NCBI RefSeq assembly: GCF_030408395.1
Contig: NZ_CP046980.1
Location: 1,488,001-1,552,000, forward strand
DNA from: Corynebacterium aquatimens
GTDB lineage: Bacteria; Actinomycetota; Actinomycetes; Mycobacteriales; Mycobacteriaceae
Length of the DNA stretch: 64,000 bases
Direction: 5' to 3'
The position numbers and the translations under genes are program-made. The notes below the pieces were generated by a model. It saw nothing but the letters and a program-made list of their open reading frames with translations. It searched no databases and was not told the origin of the DNA. Shown here one piece after another: positions 11,183-20,631 of the stretch (positions are counted from its first letter, which is position 1; every line of letters begins with the position of its first letter).

Positions 11183-12013
11183 TTAGAAAGTCGTGTTCGC
11201 CAGGTCTGCACGCAGGCGCTGAAGCTTCCCGCGCGTCGACCCGTCGATGATCTCGTCTCCAACTCGAATGGTCATGCCGCCGAGGAGGCTGGGGTCTACC
11301 TCGGAGTGAATGGCCATCTCGCGACCGTAAATGTGTCCAAGCTTGGCTGCGAGAGCGTCACGCTGCTCGCCGGAAAGCTCTTCCGCGGTAACAACTTCAG
11401 CCACCGCCTTGCCTGTCAAAGCGGCGGCGTCGCGTGCAACGGCTGCGATGTCGTCCGCGGGGTTCTTCTCCGGACGGCCGATGACCTGAAGGGCCAGGGC
11501 CTCGGTGATAACCGTGACTTTGCCGTAGAGAACGCTCGCAAGCAGCGAACGCTTCTGGTCGGCCGGGGCTGTGCGATCCGATAGCAGCTGCCCGAGCTCG
11601 GGCTCCCGTTCGATGATACGGGAGAGCTGGTACAGCTCGTTTTCCACTTGCTCGAGCTGGCCCTGCTTCTCAGCTCCGCGCAGAAGCGCTCGGCGGCCAA
11701 GGTTGACCAGGCCGGTGCGCAGTTCACGCGGGTTGGACCACTCTTGCTGCGCTGCTTCGCGCAGGATCTGGGCGGTGGGCTCGGCGACTTTGGAGCCAAA
11801 GACGTCGTTCATGATGCCCACGCGCTGCTCAGCGTCGAGCGCTGTGTCGGCCACTGCGACACGCAGGGACCTTTCGGAATCGAGCTGATCGACAACCATG
11901 AAGAGTTCGGTGCCAATCTGCGCCGCATCAGCGACTGCATTCTCGGACGCGCCAACTAGCTGCTCGAGCTTGTCTGCGACGTTTTCCTGTGCTTGTCGGC
12001 TAGCTGCTTTCAT
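11183..12013 (-). CDS. atpH: F1Fo ATP synthase subunit delta
   Basis: 276 aa, longer than the about 180 aa of E. coli delta but usual for Corynebacterium. The C-terminal GGMTIRVGDEIIDGSTRGKLQRLRADLANT is the signature of OSCP/delta. It connects the peripheral stalk (b subunits) to the top of F1. It starts 5 bases after the atpF stop. In mycobacteria delta is fused to a b-like domain; here the extra N-terminal length is helical, but no membrane segment is visible. Confidence 0.95.
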   Translation of the reverse strand: MKAASRQAQENVADKLEQLVGASENAVADAAQIGTELFMVVDQLDSERSLRVAVADTALDAEQRVGIMNDVFGSKVAEPTAQILREAAQQEWSNPRELRTGLVNLGRRALLRGAEKQGQLEQVENELYQLSRIIEREPELGQLLSDRTAPADQKRSLLASVLYGKVTVITEALALQVIGRPEKNPADDIAAVARDAAALTGKAVAEVVTAEELSGEQRDALAAKLGHIYGREMAIHSEVDPSLLGGMTIRVGDEIIDGSTRGKLQRLRADLANTTF

Positions 12014-12018
12014 CTCGC

Positions 12019-12615
12019 CTACTTTCCGCTCGAACCGGCTGGTGCAACTGAGTCAAGCTGCGACAGGAACTGGTCGATCGTGTTCGAGCGACGGGTGGAA
12101 TCCGACAGCTCGTGGCCAAGGAGTTCCTCGGCCAGGTTGATCGAGTTCTGTCCAAGCTCGTTGCGCAGCTCTGCCACGACCTGCTCGCGGGAAGCCATGA
12201 GCTGCTTCTCGCCTGCTTCGATGATGCGGCGGGACTCAGCTTCAGCCTTTGCACGGTGCTCCGCTTCGATTTCCTTGCCCTTTTCGCGGGCATCTTCACG
12301 GATCTGTGCAGCTTCAGCGCGTGCCTCAGCGAGCTGTGCGTTGTTCTTCTCCAGGGCAGCCTTAGCCTCAGCCTGGGCGGCCTGAGCGCGCTCGATGCCG
12401 CCCTTGATGCGGTCTTCGCGCTCTGCGAGGACTTCCTGGAACTTCGGAAGCACAAACTTCCAGAACAGCAGGAAGACAATGAGGAAGACAACGAGAGACC
12501 AGACGATGTCGTACGGCGCAGGTAGAAGGATGTTCGGAGCTCCTGCACCTTGGGGTTCACCATCCAAAGGCAGTTTCTCGCCTCCCTCTGCTAGGTAAAA
12601 AATGACGTTCGTCAT
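12019..12615 (-). CDS. atpF: F1Fo ATP synthase subunit b
   Basis: 198 aa. One membrane segment (about residues 36-57, [22 protein letters not shown]) is followed by the conserved [15 protein letters not shown] and a long charged helix rich in Ala, Glu, Lys and Arg, the peripheral stalk coiled coil. The ATG at 12615 has AGGAGCCC upstream. The N-terminus before the membrane segment is 35 residues, with a LAEGGEKLP stretch typical of actinobacterial b. Confidence 0.96.
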   Translation of the reverse strand: MTNVIFYLAEGGEKLPLDGEPQGAGAPNILLPAPYDIVWSLVVFLIVFLLFWKFVLPKFQEVLAEREDRIKGGIERAQAAQAEAKAALEKNNAQLAEARAEAAQIREDAREKGKEIEAEHRAKAEAESRRIIEAGEKQLMASREQVVAELRNELGQNSINLAEELLGHELSDSTRRSNTIDQFLSQLDSVAPAGSSGK

Positions 12616-12669
12616 GTGGGCTCCTGTTCAAAAAGGTTTTACGAAAGTTTTTCTTTAACGTGGGTTCTT

Positions 12670-12987
<318 letters not shown>

Positions 12988-13021
12988 TTATTCAGTTGGC
13001 CAGTGTTGTTCGCGCTGGTGT

Positions 13022-13038
13022 TAGCCGCTAGGCGGCTA
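13022..13038 (-). promoter_or_regulatory. Hairpin overlapping the atpB stop codon
   Basis: Perfect 7-bp stem TAGCCGC / GCGGCTA with a 3-base loop, ending in the atpB stop. No U-tract follows on the minus strand. It could act as an mRNA processing or stability element between atpB and atpE; that role is inference. Confidence 0.4.
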
Positions 13039-13854
13039 GTGCGAATCTGCGTGCAGCGACAGCTCGATGTACACCGCGACCAGAAGGGCGAAGATGTACG
13101 CCTGCAGGAAGATGATGATCAACTCATACAGGGTGAACAGAATCGCTGCGATCAGCGTTAGACCACTCACCGTCGTCCATGCGTTCAACTGCCAGAAGAA
13201 GAAGTTCGTGGCCGAGTACAGCAGGACTAGAATGATGTGGCCCGCCAGGAAGTTCGCCATAAGACGAAGAGCCAGGGTCACTGGGCGCAGAATGAAGGTC
13301 GAGAAAAACTCGATGGGCACCACAAGTAAGTGGAGCGCCGGAGGCAAGTTAGGAATCACAACCGAGTGCTTCACGTACTTGCCAAACCCGTAGCGGGAGG
13401 CGCCTGCGTAGATCATCGTGATGTAGCCGACAATCGCCAGCACGATCGGCATACCGATGCGTGAGTTTGGCGAGATGTTCAGCCCCGGAATGATCGTCGC
13501 AACGTTCATGAAGAGGATTGTGAAGAAGATCGTGGCGATAACTGGGAGGAATCGACGACCCTCCTTCTTGCCCAAGATGTCCTCGGCGATCTGGACGCGG
13601 ACGAAGTCCACGGCAATCTCACCAAGGTTTTGCAGACCTGAAGGAACCAGCTTTGGGTTTCTAAAGGCGATAGCAAAAAGGACCACAAGAACGAGCGCCA
13701 TGAGCAGGCGGACGATCATGATGCGGTCCAGCGCGAACCACCCATTGAGGAAGTCTTCTCCAATGATGTGGCCGAAGGTTTGCCCCGGGAAAAATTCTGG
13801 TCCAAGTTCGGGTGTGTGGAAACTACCCTTTAGGGCCAAAGTTGTAACGCTCAA
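13036..13854 (-). CDS. atpB: F1Fo ATP synthase subunit a
   Basis: 272 aa membrane subunit forming the proton half-channels. The essential arginine is in the conserved LRLMANFLAGH segment. Several hydrophobic helices (e.g. FFTILFMNVATIIPG and the last FTLYELIIIFLQAYIFALLVAVYI) match AtpB. The start appears to be TTG at 13854, supported by GGGAGAG about 6 bases upstream and by the lack of an internal ATG before the conserved FHTPELGPEFFPG region. Confidence 0.95.
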   Translation of the reverse strand: MSVTTLALKGSFHTPELGPEFFPGQTFGHIIGEDFLNGWFALDRIMIVRLLMALVLVVLFAIAFRNPKLVPSGLQNLGEIAVDFVRVQIAEDILGKKEGRRFLPVIATIFFTILFMNVATIIPGLNISPNSRIGMPIVLAIVGYITMIYAGASRYGFGKYVKHSVVIPNLPPALHLLVVPIEFFSTFILRPVTLALRLMANFLAGHIILVLLYSATNFFFWQLNAWTTVSGLTLIAAILFTLYELIIIFLQAYIFALLVAVYIELSLHADSH

Positions 13855-13883
13855 GCGTTCTCTCCCGTTCTCGGGCCGCGAGC

Positions 13884-13913
13884 GTAATGCACGCGGTGCG
13901 ATGGACGTCTCAA
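13884..13913 (-). promoter_or_regulatory. Possible promoter upstream of atpB
   Basis: On the minus strand TTGAGA (13913-13908) and CATTAC (13889-13884) are separated by 18 bases, about 30 bases before the atpB TTG start. The -10 match is imperfect. This is a motif match only. Confidence 0.3.
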
Positions 13914-13987
13914 TCTGCCTTCCGCGACTGACTCCGTCGCACGTCAGCGTCCGCGGTGCAGGGGATGTTCACAAGCATTGCAGCCGC

Positions 13988-14012
13988 TGTAAAACAGCAT
14001 GGCGGATGCTGT
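13988..14012 (-). terminator. Terminator/attenuator-like hairpin between the atpI-like gene and atpB
   Basis: Perfect 7-bp inverted repeat ACAGCAT / ATGCTGT with a 5-base loop, followed on the minus strand by TTTTAC. It lies just after the AtpI-like stop and before atpB, so it could reduce read-through from the upstream genes. Confidence 0.45.
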
Positions 14013-14031
14013 GGAACCCGCGATAAGCGTA

Positions 14032-14475
14032 TCAGACGTAACGGGATCGCGTCGTCATTACTCCCCACGTTTCGCTGCCCAGAACTACCACCAGAGCGGC
14101 GATGAGAGTGACGCCCAAAGCGAGGGTGTCGTAGAACGTCATTCCGCGGAGAATCAGCAGTACAACAAGCAGGACAACCACTTTCACCAGCCAGCTACCT
14201 AGGACCACGGTCATGGTCGTGGCGGGGTCAGTCTTAGAGGTGAGTAGGACGGAAATCACAGTCAGAAGGACGAATCCACCGCCGATTCCAGCCCCAAGAA
14301 CTACCCCCCATAGCCCCGGCATGCCGCGTGCTGCGAACCATCCGATCAGCGAGACGATCGTCACCGCCGCCAAGGCCAACGCCCCAAGCTTCAGCGCGCG
14401 CTTCAACGGGGCCTGCGGGTCGTCGTACTCAGCAAGCTTATCGACGGCGGGATTTTCAGTATTCCGAGCATTCAC
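14032..14475 (-). CDS. AtpI-like small membrane protein heading the atp operon
   Basis: 147 aa with four hydrophobic segments (about residues 29-50, 54-76, 87-109 and 115-135) and a hydrophilic N-terminus. By position (immediately upstream of atpB) and topology it corresponds to the actinobacterial ATP synthase protein I-like family (Rv1303 position). AtpI proteins help assemble the c-ring, but sequence conservation is low. GTG start at 14475; ribosome site weak. A CTTATCGACG copy lies in the gene at 14437. Confidence 0.75.
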   Translation of the reverse strand: MNARNTENPAVDKLAEYDDPQAPLKRALKLGALALAAVTIVSLIGWFAARGMPGLWGVVLGAGIGGGFVLLTVISVLLTSKTDPATTMTVVLGSWLVKVVVLLVVLLILRGMTFYDTLALGVTLIAALVVVLGSETWGVMTTRSRYV

Positions 14476-14512
14476 GGCGTTTCATCCTACCCAGTGCGGC
14501 TGGCCAGTGCCG

Positions 14513-15703
14513 CTAGCCTGTGCCGCGACCGTGGTCGGCGAGCTCCGCTGCATCGTCCAGGTCCTCACCCACCGGCCCGATCTTGCCCTCCATGAGGGGG
14601 ATCGTCGTCGCGACCGCCGCGATCACGATCAGGGACACCAAGATCCCTGTTGCCACGACGGCCGGGAACACGGAGTAGCTCACGGCACCGAACGCGAAGG
14701 CTGAGACCCACATGTACAGCACCAGCACGGTGCGGCGGTGGGTGTGGCCTAGCGCTAGTAGCCGGTGGTGAATGTGTTTCCGGTCCGCAGAGAACGGGCT
14801 TTGGCCAGCTGCGACGCGCCTGATGACGGCCATGACCAAGTCGATGACAGGAAGCGCAATGGCAGCCAGCACCACGATCACGGGGCTCATCAGTGCGACC
14901 ACGTCGGCGGCCCCGTACAAGGACAGGTTGATCTTTCCCGACGCGGAGATGGAGACGGCTGCGAGAAGCAGACCGATGAGCATGGCGCCGGAGTCGCCCA
15001 TGAAGATTCGTGCTGGCTCGAAATTGTGCGGCAAGAAACCACCGCACATACCAACGAGAGCAGCGCAGATGATCGCCGGCGGGTAGGCCGAGACCGTGCC
15101 GCCCTGGTCGTGGAGCACGGTCAGCGCGTAGATCAGCACTGATGCGCCCGCGATGAGCCCCAGCCCAGCCGCGAGTCCATCAATGCCGTCGACGAAGTTG
15201 AACGCATTAACCAAGGCGACGATGAAGATCGTGGAGACGATGACGGACTGCACCGGGTCCAAGATCAAGGTCGTGCCCCCGCCAAACGGCACATAGAACT
15301 GGGAAAAAGACAGCCCCAGCAATGACATAGCCAGGGCGGCCAGAACCTGCCCGGCGAATTTGGTGAGTGCGTCGAGCTCAAACATGTCGTCGATAGCCCC
15401 AACGACCACGATGATGAACGCGCCGGCGACCACCGCGGTCATCTCCGGCGTGACGGGGGCGAACCCGCGGGTCAGTGCGGGGAGCTGCATCGCTAAGAAA
15501 ACGGCGCTCATGAATCCCGTGAACATCGCCAGCCCGCCGAGCGACGGGGTGGGTTGAGTGTGGACGTCCCTCTCCCGGATTTCGGCGATCTGTCCCGTGC
15601 GCACGAGGATGCTGCGCACCGGCCCTGTTGACAGATACGTCAGCACCGCCGCCACCAGAATGATCAGCCCGAGTTCCCGTAAAGGAACACCTGCACCAGC
15701 CAC
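14513..15703 (-). CDS. wecA: MraY/WecA-family polyprenyl-phosphate GlcNAc-1-phosphate transferase
   Basis: 396 aa, about eleven membrane helices. Starts the lipid-linked linker (decaprenyl-P-P-GlcNAc) for arabinogalactan attachment in Corynebacteriales. Family motifs are present: GAIDDMFELD (catalytic DD), FNFVDGIDGLAAG, GDSGAM and the histidine motif DRKHIHHRLL. The position between tsaC and atpI matches rfe/Rv1302. GTG start at 15703 with AGGGGATC upstream. A C-terminal acidic tail (EDLDDAAELADHG) faces the cytoplasm. Confidence 0.92.
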   Translation of the reverse strand: MAGAGVPLRELGLIILVAAVLTYLSTGPVRSILVRTGQIAEIRERDVHTQPTPSLGGLAMFTGFMSAVFLAMQLPALTRGFAPVTPEMTAVVAGAFIIVVVGAIDDMFELDALTKFAGQVLAALAMSLLGLSFSQFYVPFGGGTTLILDPVQSVIVSTIFIVALVNAFNFVDGIDGLAAGLGLIAGASVLIYALTVLHDQGGTVSAYPPAIICAALVGMCGGFLPHNFEPARIFMGDSGAMLIGLLLAAVSISASGKINLSLYGAADVVALMSPVIVVLAAIALPVIDLVMAVIRRVAAGQSPFSADRKHIHHRLLALGHTHRRTVLVLYMWVSAFAFGAVSYSVFPAVVATGILVSLIVIAAVATTIPLMEGKIGPVGEDLDDAAELADHGRGTG

Positions 15704-15717
15704 GTTGATCCCCTGTC

Positions 15718-16377
15718 CTAGCTGCGCCTCAGCTCTGCTGGGTCGATGCCAAGAACTTCGCCGATGCGCTCGGTGGGGACAGCGCCTTCGCGCAACACCA
15801 CCGGCGCCGGACCAGAGATATCAATGATCGTCGACGGCGTACCCACTTCAGACGTCCCGCCGTCGAGGTACACGGGCACCGCTTCGCCGAACTGGTTGCG
15901 CGCCCCCAGAGCGCTCACCGGCGGCGCTTCGCCGGAAATGTTCGCCGAGGACACGGCCATCGGGCCAGTTTCCTGGAGTAGCTCGATCGCCACCGGTTGC
16001 AACGGCATCCGCAGGAGCACGGTCCCCCGGGTGTCGCCTAGGTTCCACGGCAGTGACGGCGCCTCCGGTACCACGATGGACAAGCCACCCGGCCAGAACG
16101 CCTCCACCAGCGTCTTCGCGGTGTCGGTGAACTCGCGTACGAGCCCCTGGATCGTGGTCCACGACCCCACCAGAACGGGCACCGGCATGTCCGGGCCGCG
16201 GCGCTTGGTGGCCAGCAACTTGGCTACGGCATCCGGGTTGAACGCATCAGCACCGATCCCGTAGACCGTGTCCGTGGGCAGCACAACGCACTGACCAGCA
16301 CGGACGGATTCCGCCGCTGCCTGGATTCCTTCCACCCGCGCGGTGGGATCGAGGCAATCGTAGATTCTGCTCGGCAT
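15718..16377 (-). CDS. tsaC: L-threonylcarbamoyladenylate synthase (Sua5/YrdC/YciO family)
   Basis: 219 aa. It makes threonylcarbamoyl-AMP, the precursor for t6A37 in ANN-decoding tRNAs. The conserved LPTDTVYGIGADAFNPDAVAKL, KRRGPDMPVPVLV and SSANISGEAPP blocks are present. The length fits a YrdC-only protein rather than the longer Sua5 with an extra C-terminal domain. ATG at 16377 has AAAGGG upstream. It lies 14 bases from wecA and 26 from prmC on the same strand. Confidence 0.93.
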   Translation of the reverse strand: MPSRIYDCLDPTARVEGIQAAAESVRAGQCVVLPTDTVYGIGADAFNPDAVAKLLATKRRGPDMPVPVLVGSWTTIQGLVREFTDTAKTLVEAFWPGGLSIVVPEAPSLPWNLGDTRGTVLLRMPLQPVAIELLQETGPMAVSSANISGEAPPVSALGARNQFGEAVPVYLDGGTSEVGTPSTIIDISGPAPVVLREGAVPTERIGEVLGIDPAELRRS

Positions 16378-16403
16378 GGGTGTGCCCTTTCTTAAAAGTT
16401 GCT

Positions 16404-17270
16404 TTAGGCCGTTAGCTTACTCGCCGTCACAAACCGGGCCCGCCCGGTCATGTCGTGGAGCACGGTCGCACCACTCAGCGTCGGCATACCTTCGACGACG
16501 GCCAGCACGTCGTCGCTGGTCGTATCATCATGCTCAATGCCCAGCTTTCCACCGGGCGCCAACAACTGCGCGGCTACCGGGACGAGTCCGCGAATCGCCT
16601 CCATTCCATCCGCACCGGAGAACACAGCCTCGCGCGGATCCGCGTAGACCTCTGGGTCCAAGTCATCGGTGTCTGGGACGTACGGCGGGTTGGACACCAC
16701 GAGATCAACACGCCCCGCAAGTTCCGGCAGAAGCGCAGGGTCGGTGATATCGCCCTCCACTACCTCAATATCAAGGCCTAAACGTTGACCATTGCGCTTC
16801 GCGTAGGCAATTGCGTCTCGCGATCGCTCCACCGCCACCACGCGCGCGTTCGGCACGTGGTGCAACACGTACAACGCCAACGCGCCCGAACCCGTGCCCA
16901 GATCCACGACCACGGGCGCCTCCGCGGCGGCACCCGTCAACGCACGCACAGCCCAGTCCGCCAAGACTTCGGTCTCCGGGCGCGGAATGAACACCCCCGG
17001 CCCGACCTCGAGTTCCAGCGGACCAAACGGCGCCACGCCAATCACATGCTGCAGCGGTACGCGCGCAGCTCGCTTATCGACGAGCCCACCGTAGCTTTCC
17101 TGAAAATCCTCCGGCGCCTCACTGACGAACGTGAGCTGCAGAGGAGAAACGCCTAGAAGATGGGCCGCCAGGATTTTCGCATCCACGTCAGGCGACGCGA
17201 CGCCCGCGGCGCGCAATGTGCGCGCCGCGTCGTCGATAAGCATCCGCAAAAAATTAGGATTCTGCCTCAA
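16404..17270 (-). CDS. prmC: Peptide chain release factor N5-glutamine methyltransferase
   Basis: 288 aa. Methylates the GGQ glutamine of release factors RF1/RF2. The SAM-binding [15 protein letters not shown] and the catalytic NPPY ([10 protein letters not shown]) are clear. The partner prfA is directly upstream. Start is ambiguous. TTG at 17270 has AGGAAC 4-9 bases upstream and overlaps the prfA end by 17 bases. ATG at 17243 avoids the overlap but lacks a ribosome site and would trim 9 residues. A CTTATCGACG copy directly follows that ATG, and another lies at 17073. Confidence 0.92.
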   Translation of the reverse strand: MRQNPNFLRMLIDDAARTLRAAGVASPDVDAKILAAHLLGVSPLQLTFVSEAPEDFQESYGGLVDKRAARVPLQHVIGVAPFGPLELEVGPGVFIPRPETEVLADWAVRALTGAAAEAPVVVDLGTGSGALALYVLHHVPNARVVAVERSRDAIAYAKRNGQRLGLDIEVVEGDITDPALLPELAGRVDLVVSNPPYVPDTDDLDPEVYADPREAVFSGADGMEAIRGLVPVAAQLLAPGGKLGIEHDDTTSDDVLAVVEGMPTLSGATVLHDMTGRARFVTASKLTA

Positions 17271-18330
17271 GGCGTTCCTGGCGTTCGTGGGTTTGAAGAG
17301 CCGTGATCAGGTCCTCCATGCCGCCGTCAAGAACAGAGTCCAAGTTGTTGGCCTTGTAATTAATGCGGTGGTCAGAAATGCGGTTCTCCGGCCAGTTGTA
17401 GGTGCGGATGCGCTCGGAGCGGTCCATCGTGCGGACCTGGGACGCGCGGCCTTCGGCGGCCTCTTCCTCCGCGCGATCGCGCTCCATCTGGTCAAGGCGG
17501 GCCTGAAGAACCTGCATGGCGCGCGCCTTGTTCTGGATCTGGGAACGCTCCTTTTGGCAGGTCACGACGATTCCCGTGGGCAAGTGAGTAAGGCGCACCG
17601 CGGAGTCCGTGGTGTTCACGCCCTGGCCGCCCTTACCCGAAGAACGGTAGACGTCAACGCGAATGTCTTTCTCATCGATGTCCACGGAACCAATCTCCTC
17701 CGGCTCCGGGTAGACCAGCACACCCGCGGCGGAGGTCTGAATACGCCCCTGGGACTCAGTCACCGGGATGCGCTGGACGCGGTGAACGCCGCCCTCGAAC
17801 TTAAGCATGCTCCACGCGCCGTCACGCGACGGGGTTTTTGACTTGATGGCAACCGTAGTGTCCTTGATACCGCCAAGGTCAGACTCAGCGACGTCCAGAA
17901 CTTCCCAGCTCAGACCGTTCTTGTCGCAGTACTTCTGGTACATGCGCGCGAGGTCGCCCGCGAACAGCGCGGCCTCTTCGCCGCCGGCGCCGGCCTTGAT
18001 CTCCATGATGACGTCGTCGCCGTCGTGCTCATCGCGCGGCGCGAGCAAGTCAGCAAGGACCTCTTCAAGCCGCACGATCTCACCCTCAAGGCGCGTGGCC
18101 TCTTCGGCGAATTCCTTGTCCTCGGCGGCCATTTCTTTCGCCGCTTCGTGGTCTTCACGGGCCTGCACCAGCTCATTGTTGGCCGTGATGATCGGCTGGA
18201 GTTCCGCGTAGCGCTTGGACAGCTTGCGGAACAGGTCCTGGTCCCCGACCACCTCCGGGTCACCCATTTGCGCCTGGATGCCTTCGTATTCCGCTACGTA
18301 GTCATCGACGATCGAAACGGTTGATGCCAT
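17254..18330 (-). CDS. prfA: Peptide chain release factor 1
   Basis: 358 aa. RF1 terminates translation at UAA/UAG. The GGQ motif is in [24 protein letters not shown], and the N-terminal coiled region and central [13 protein letters not shown] segment are as expected. A PAT-like tripeptide controlling stop recognition appears as [12 protein letters not shown] context. Start ATG at 18330 abuts the rho stop with no gap; its ribosome site GGAGGAG lies inside the end of rho, so translation is probably coupled. Confidence 0.97.
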   Translation of the reverse strand: MASTVSIVDDYVAEYEGIQAQMGDPEVVGDQDLFRKLSKRYAELQPIITANNELVQAREDHEAAKEMAAEDKEFAEEATRLEGEIVRLEEVLADLLAPRDEHDGDDVIMEIKAGAGGEEAALFAGDLARMYQKYCDKNGLSWEVLDVAESDLGGIKDTTVAIKSKTPSRDGAWSMLKFEGGVHRVQRIPVTESQGRIQTSAAGVLVYPEPEEIGSVDIDEKDIRVDVYRSSGKGGQGVNTTDSAVRLTHLPTGIVVTCQKERSQIQNKARAMQVLQARLDQMERDRAEEEAAEGRASQVRTMDRSERIRTYNWPENRISDHRINYKANNLDSVLDGGMEDLITALQTHERQERLEAES

Positions 18331-20277
18331 TTACTCGAACTCCTCCGGCTCAACGTCCGCGGCCATCGGCGCCGAGTTGACCACACCGACCAAGAACTCA
18401 CCGTTGGACTTGGTCTTCTTCAGCTGCTTGATCAGCAGGTCAATCGCCTGCTGCGGGTCAAGCGCGGACAGGATGCGGCGCAGCTTGTGCATAACGCGGG
18501 CTTCCTCCGGGGCGAGGAGCAGCTCGTCCTTGCGTGTGCCGGACGGGTTGACGTCCACCGCCGGGAAGACGCGGCGTTCCGCGATCTTGCGGTCCAGCTT
18601 GAGTTCCGCGTTACCGGTGCCCTTGAATTCCTCGAAGATCACCGTGTCACCGGCCGAGCCAGTTTCCACCATTGCGGTGGCGATGATGGTGAGCGACCCG
18701 CCGTCCTCGATGTTGCGGGCGGCGCCCAGGAAACGCTTCGGCGGGTAGAGCGCGTTGGAGTCCACACCACCGGACAGGATTCGTCCCGACGCCGGCGAGG
18801 AGTTGTTGTACGCACGCCCCAGGCGGGTAATCGAGTCGAGCAGGACCACGACGTCTTGGCCCATCTCCACCAGGCGCTTCGCGCGCTCAATCGCCAGCTC
18901 CGCCACAGCGGTGTGCTCGCTCGGCGGGCGGTCAAAGGTTGAGGCAATGACCTCTCCGGCGACGCTGCGCTGCATGTCCGTGACTTCCTCGGGGCGTTCG
19001 TCGACAAGCACGACCATCAGGTAGCACTCCGGGTTATTGTGCGCGATCGCGTTGGCGATGTTCTGCAAAATCGTGGTCTTACCAGCCTTCGGCGGGGACA
19101 CGATCAGCGCGCGCTGGCCCTTACCAATCGGCATGACCAAGTCGATCACGCGCGTGGTCAAAATGTTCGGCTCCGTCTCCAGGCGCAGACGCTGGTTCGG
19201 GTACAGCGGCGTGAGCTTGTGGAACTCAGGGCGCTGCTTGGCAGCCTCCACGTCCATCCCGTTCACGGAATCCACGCGCACCAGCTGGTTGTAGCGGTGG
19301 CGGTTGCGGCCCGAACCGTGCGTGTGGCCCTGGCCGTTTTCACGCACCTGGCCGATCACCGCATCACCGGAGCGCAGCCCGCAGCGGCGCACCAGCTGGT
19401 TGTTAATGAACACGTCCGCGGAGTTGGAACGGTAGCCCGTCGTACGCACGAACGCGGCGTTGTTATCCACAATGTCGACGATGCCCGCGACCTCCGCCAG
19501 CTCCTCCGGGTCGAAGTTCTGGTTCTGGTTGTCACCGCGGTTGTTGCCATTGCCACCGCCATTGCCATTGCCGTTGCCGTTATCGCCCCGGTTGTTGTCC
19601 CGGTTTCGACGGTTCCTACGGTTACGACGCCCACGGCGACCCCCGCCTTCACCGTCCCGGTTGTTGTCCCGGTTATTGTCCCGGTTGTTTCCACCGTCAC
19701 GACGGTTGTTCCGGTTCCCCCGCTGCTCGTCGCGGTCCTCGCCGTCACGCTCACCGCTATCACTGCGGTCGTTCTTGTCCTCGCGGCGGTCCTGCCCGTC
19801 GCGGTCGTTCTTGTCGTCGCGACGGTCGTGCTTCTCTTCGCGGCGGTCCTGCTCGCCGCGATTGTTCTTCTCCTCGCGGCGGTCTTGCCCGCCGCGGTCG
19901 TTCTTGTCGCCGCCGCGATCCTGCTCGCCGTTGTCACCGTGGTCGTTCGAGGTGTTCTCCTGCATGTCCTCGGAGCTGCGGGAGCGGTGACGGCGCGTGC
20001 GGCGGGCGGTGGAGCGCTGTGCCTGATCCCCGGACTCTGAAGCCTCAGGAGTTGCAGATTCTGCTGCTGCGGCGGTTGCGGTGTTTTCTGCCCCCTCGGC
20101 GGCTGCTTCAGCGGCTTTGCGCGCCTTCTTCGGAACGGAGCCGGTGGTGATGGCGGTGATCAGCTCGCCTTTGCGCAGCGTGGAAATCCCCTTCAGCCCT
20201 TGGTCGGCCGCCATTTTGCGCAGCTCAGGAAGTTTGAGCGCGGCGAGGTCGCTCGCCGTAGTACCCGTTGTGGTCAC
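18331..20277 (-). CDS. rho: Transcription termination factor Rho, with long Arg/Asp/Asn-rich insert
   Basis: 648 aa. Hexameric RNA-dependent ATPase that ends transcripts. The N-terminal Rho helix-hairpin (LPELRKMAADQGLKGI) is followed by a low-complexity, highly charged insert (about residues 60-255, many DRREEK, DRDGQ, NRRN and GNGNG units) before the RNA-binding domain. The P-loop is in SPPKAGKTTILQNIA, with the Walker B-like VVVLLDSITRLGRAYN. Such inserts are typical of high-G+C actinobacterial Rho and add RNA affinity. GTG start at 20277 with AAAGGA upstream. Confidence 0.97.
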   Translation of the reverse strand: MTTTGTTASDLAALKLPELRKMAADQGLKGISTLRKGELITAITTGSVPKKARKAAEAAAEGAENTATAAAAESATPEASESGDQAQRSTARRTRRHRSRSSEDMQENTSNDHGDNGEQDRGGDKNDRGGQDRREEKNNRGEQDRREEKHDRRDDKNDRDGQDRREDKNDRSDSGERDGEDRDEQRGNRNNRRDGGNNRDNNRDNNRDGEGGGRRGRRNRRNRRNRDNNRGDNGNGNGNGGGNGNNRGDNQNQNFDPEELAEVAGIVDIVDNNAAFVRTTGYRSNSADVFINNQLVRRCGLRSGDAVIGQVRENGQGHTHGSGRNRHRYNQLVRVDSVNGMDVEAAKQRPEFHKLTPLYPNQRLRLETEPNILTTRVIDLVMPIGKGQRALIVSPPKAGKTTILQNIANAIAHNNPECYLMVVLVDERPEEVTDMQRSVAGEVIASTFDRPPSEHTAVAELAIERAKRLVEMGQDVVVLLDSITRLGRAYNNSSPASGRILSGGVDSNALYPPKRFLGAARNIEDGGSLTIIATAMVETGSAGDTVIFEEFKGTGNAELKLDRKIAERRVFPAVDVNPSGTRKDELLLAPEEARVMHKLRRILSALDPQQAIDLLIKQLKKTKSNGEFLVGVVNSAPMAADVEPEEFE

Positions 20278-20496
20278 GGATGTCCTTTCGTATTTCTAGC
20301 CTTTTCACGGCAAGTGCATGCGATCAAAGCGGTTCACGGTTAGCAACGCGGGCACAGTAAAAGTGCCGATCATGCACGTGGAGGAATCGTGGAGTTGAAG
20401 GTGGTGGCCCTAGAAATTAGGTCTCGCACCCCTGTGTAAGCGAGCCACATCTGCTGCGGCTACAACGCTCCTGCGCGATCCTAGTGGGCCATTGTA
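20278..20496 (-). promoter_or_regulatory. rho leader with candidate promoter
   Basis: On the minus strand a good -10 hexamer TACAAT lies at 20496-20491, leaving about 205 untranslated bases before the rho GTG. The leader contains a GGCAC...GTGCC hairpin (about 20351-20368) and pyrimidine-rich stretches. Rho is autoregulated through its leader in other bacteria; that this leader does so is inference. I see no convincing -35. Confidence 0.45.
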
Positions 20497-20530
20497 ACCC
20501 ACACTGGTGCCGATTGCGGTAATGCGCCTG

Positions 20531-20580
20531 CACAAACTTGCTCAAACCCGCACAAACCCGCACAAACCCGCACAAACGCA
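20531..20580. repeat. Five 10-bp iterons (CACAAACCCG) between rho and the acyl-CoA ligase gene
   Basis: Five consecutive 10-base units: the third and fourth are perfect CACAAACCCG; the first, second and fifth differ at 1-3 positions. The period of 10 would place the units on one face of the DNA helix. They sit upstream of the candidate rho promoter and 50 bases upstream of the divergent ligase start. Confidence 0.85.
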
Positions 20581-20631
20581 GCCGTCACGCGCTCAACGTA
20601 GCGGGTTACTACTCAGACTATTGTTGAATTC

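Noticed and set aside
19039..20040. 333-aa Val/Ala-rich open frame opposite rho
   Set aside because: Low-complexity product of the repeat-rich rho insert read backwards.
18000..20277. Second start for rho inside the insert
   Set aside because: The GTG at 20277 has a good ribosome site and the N-terminal Rho domain is complete.
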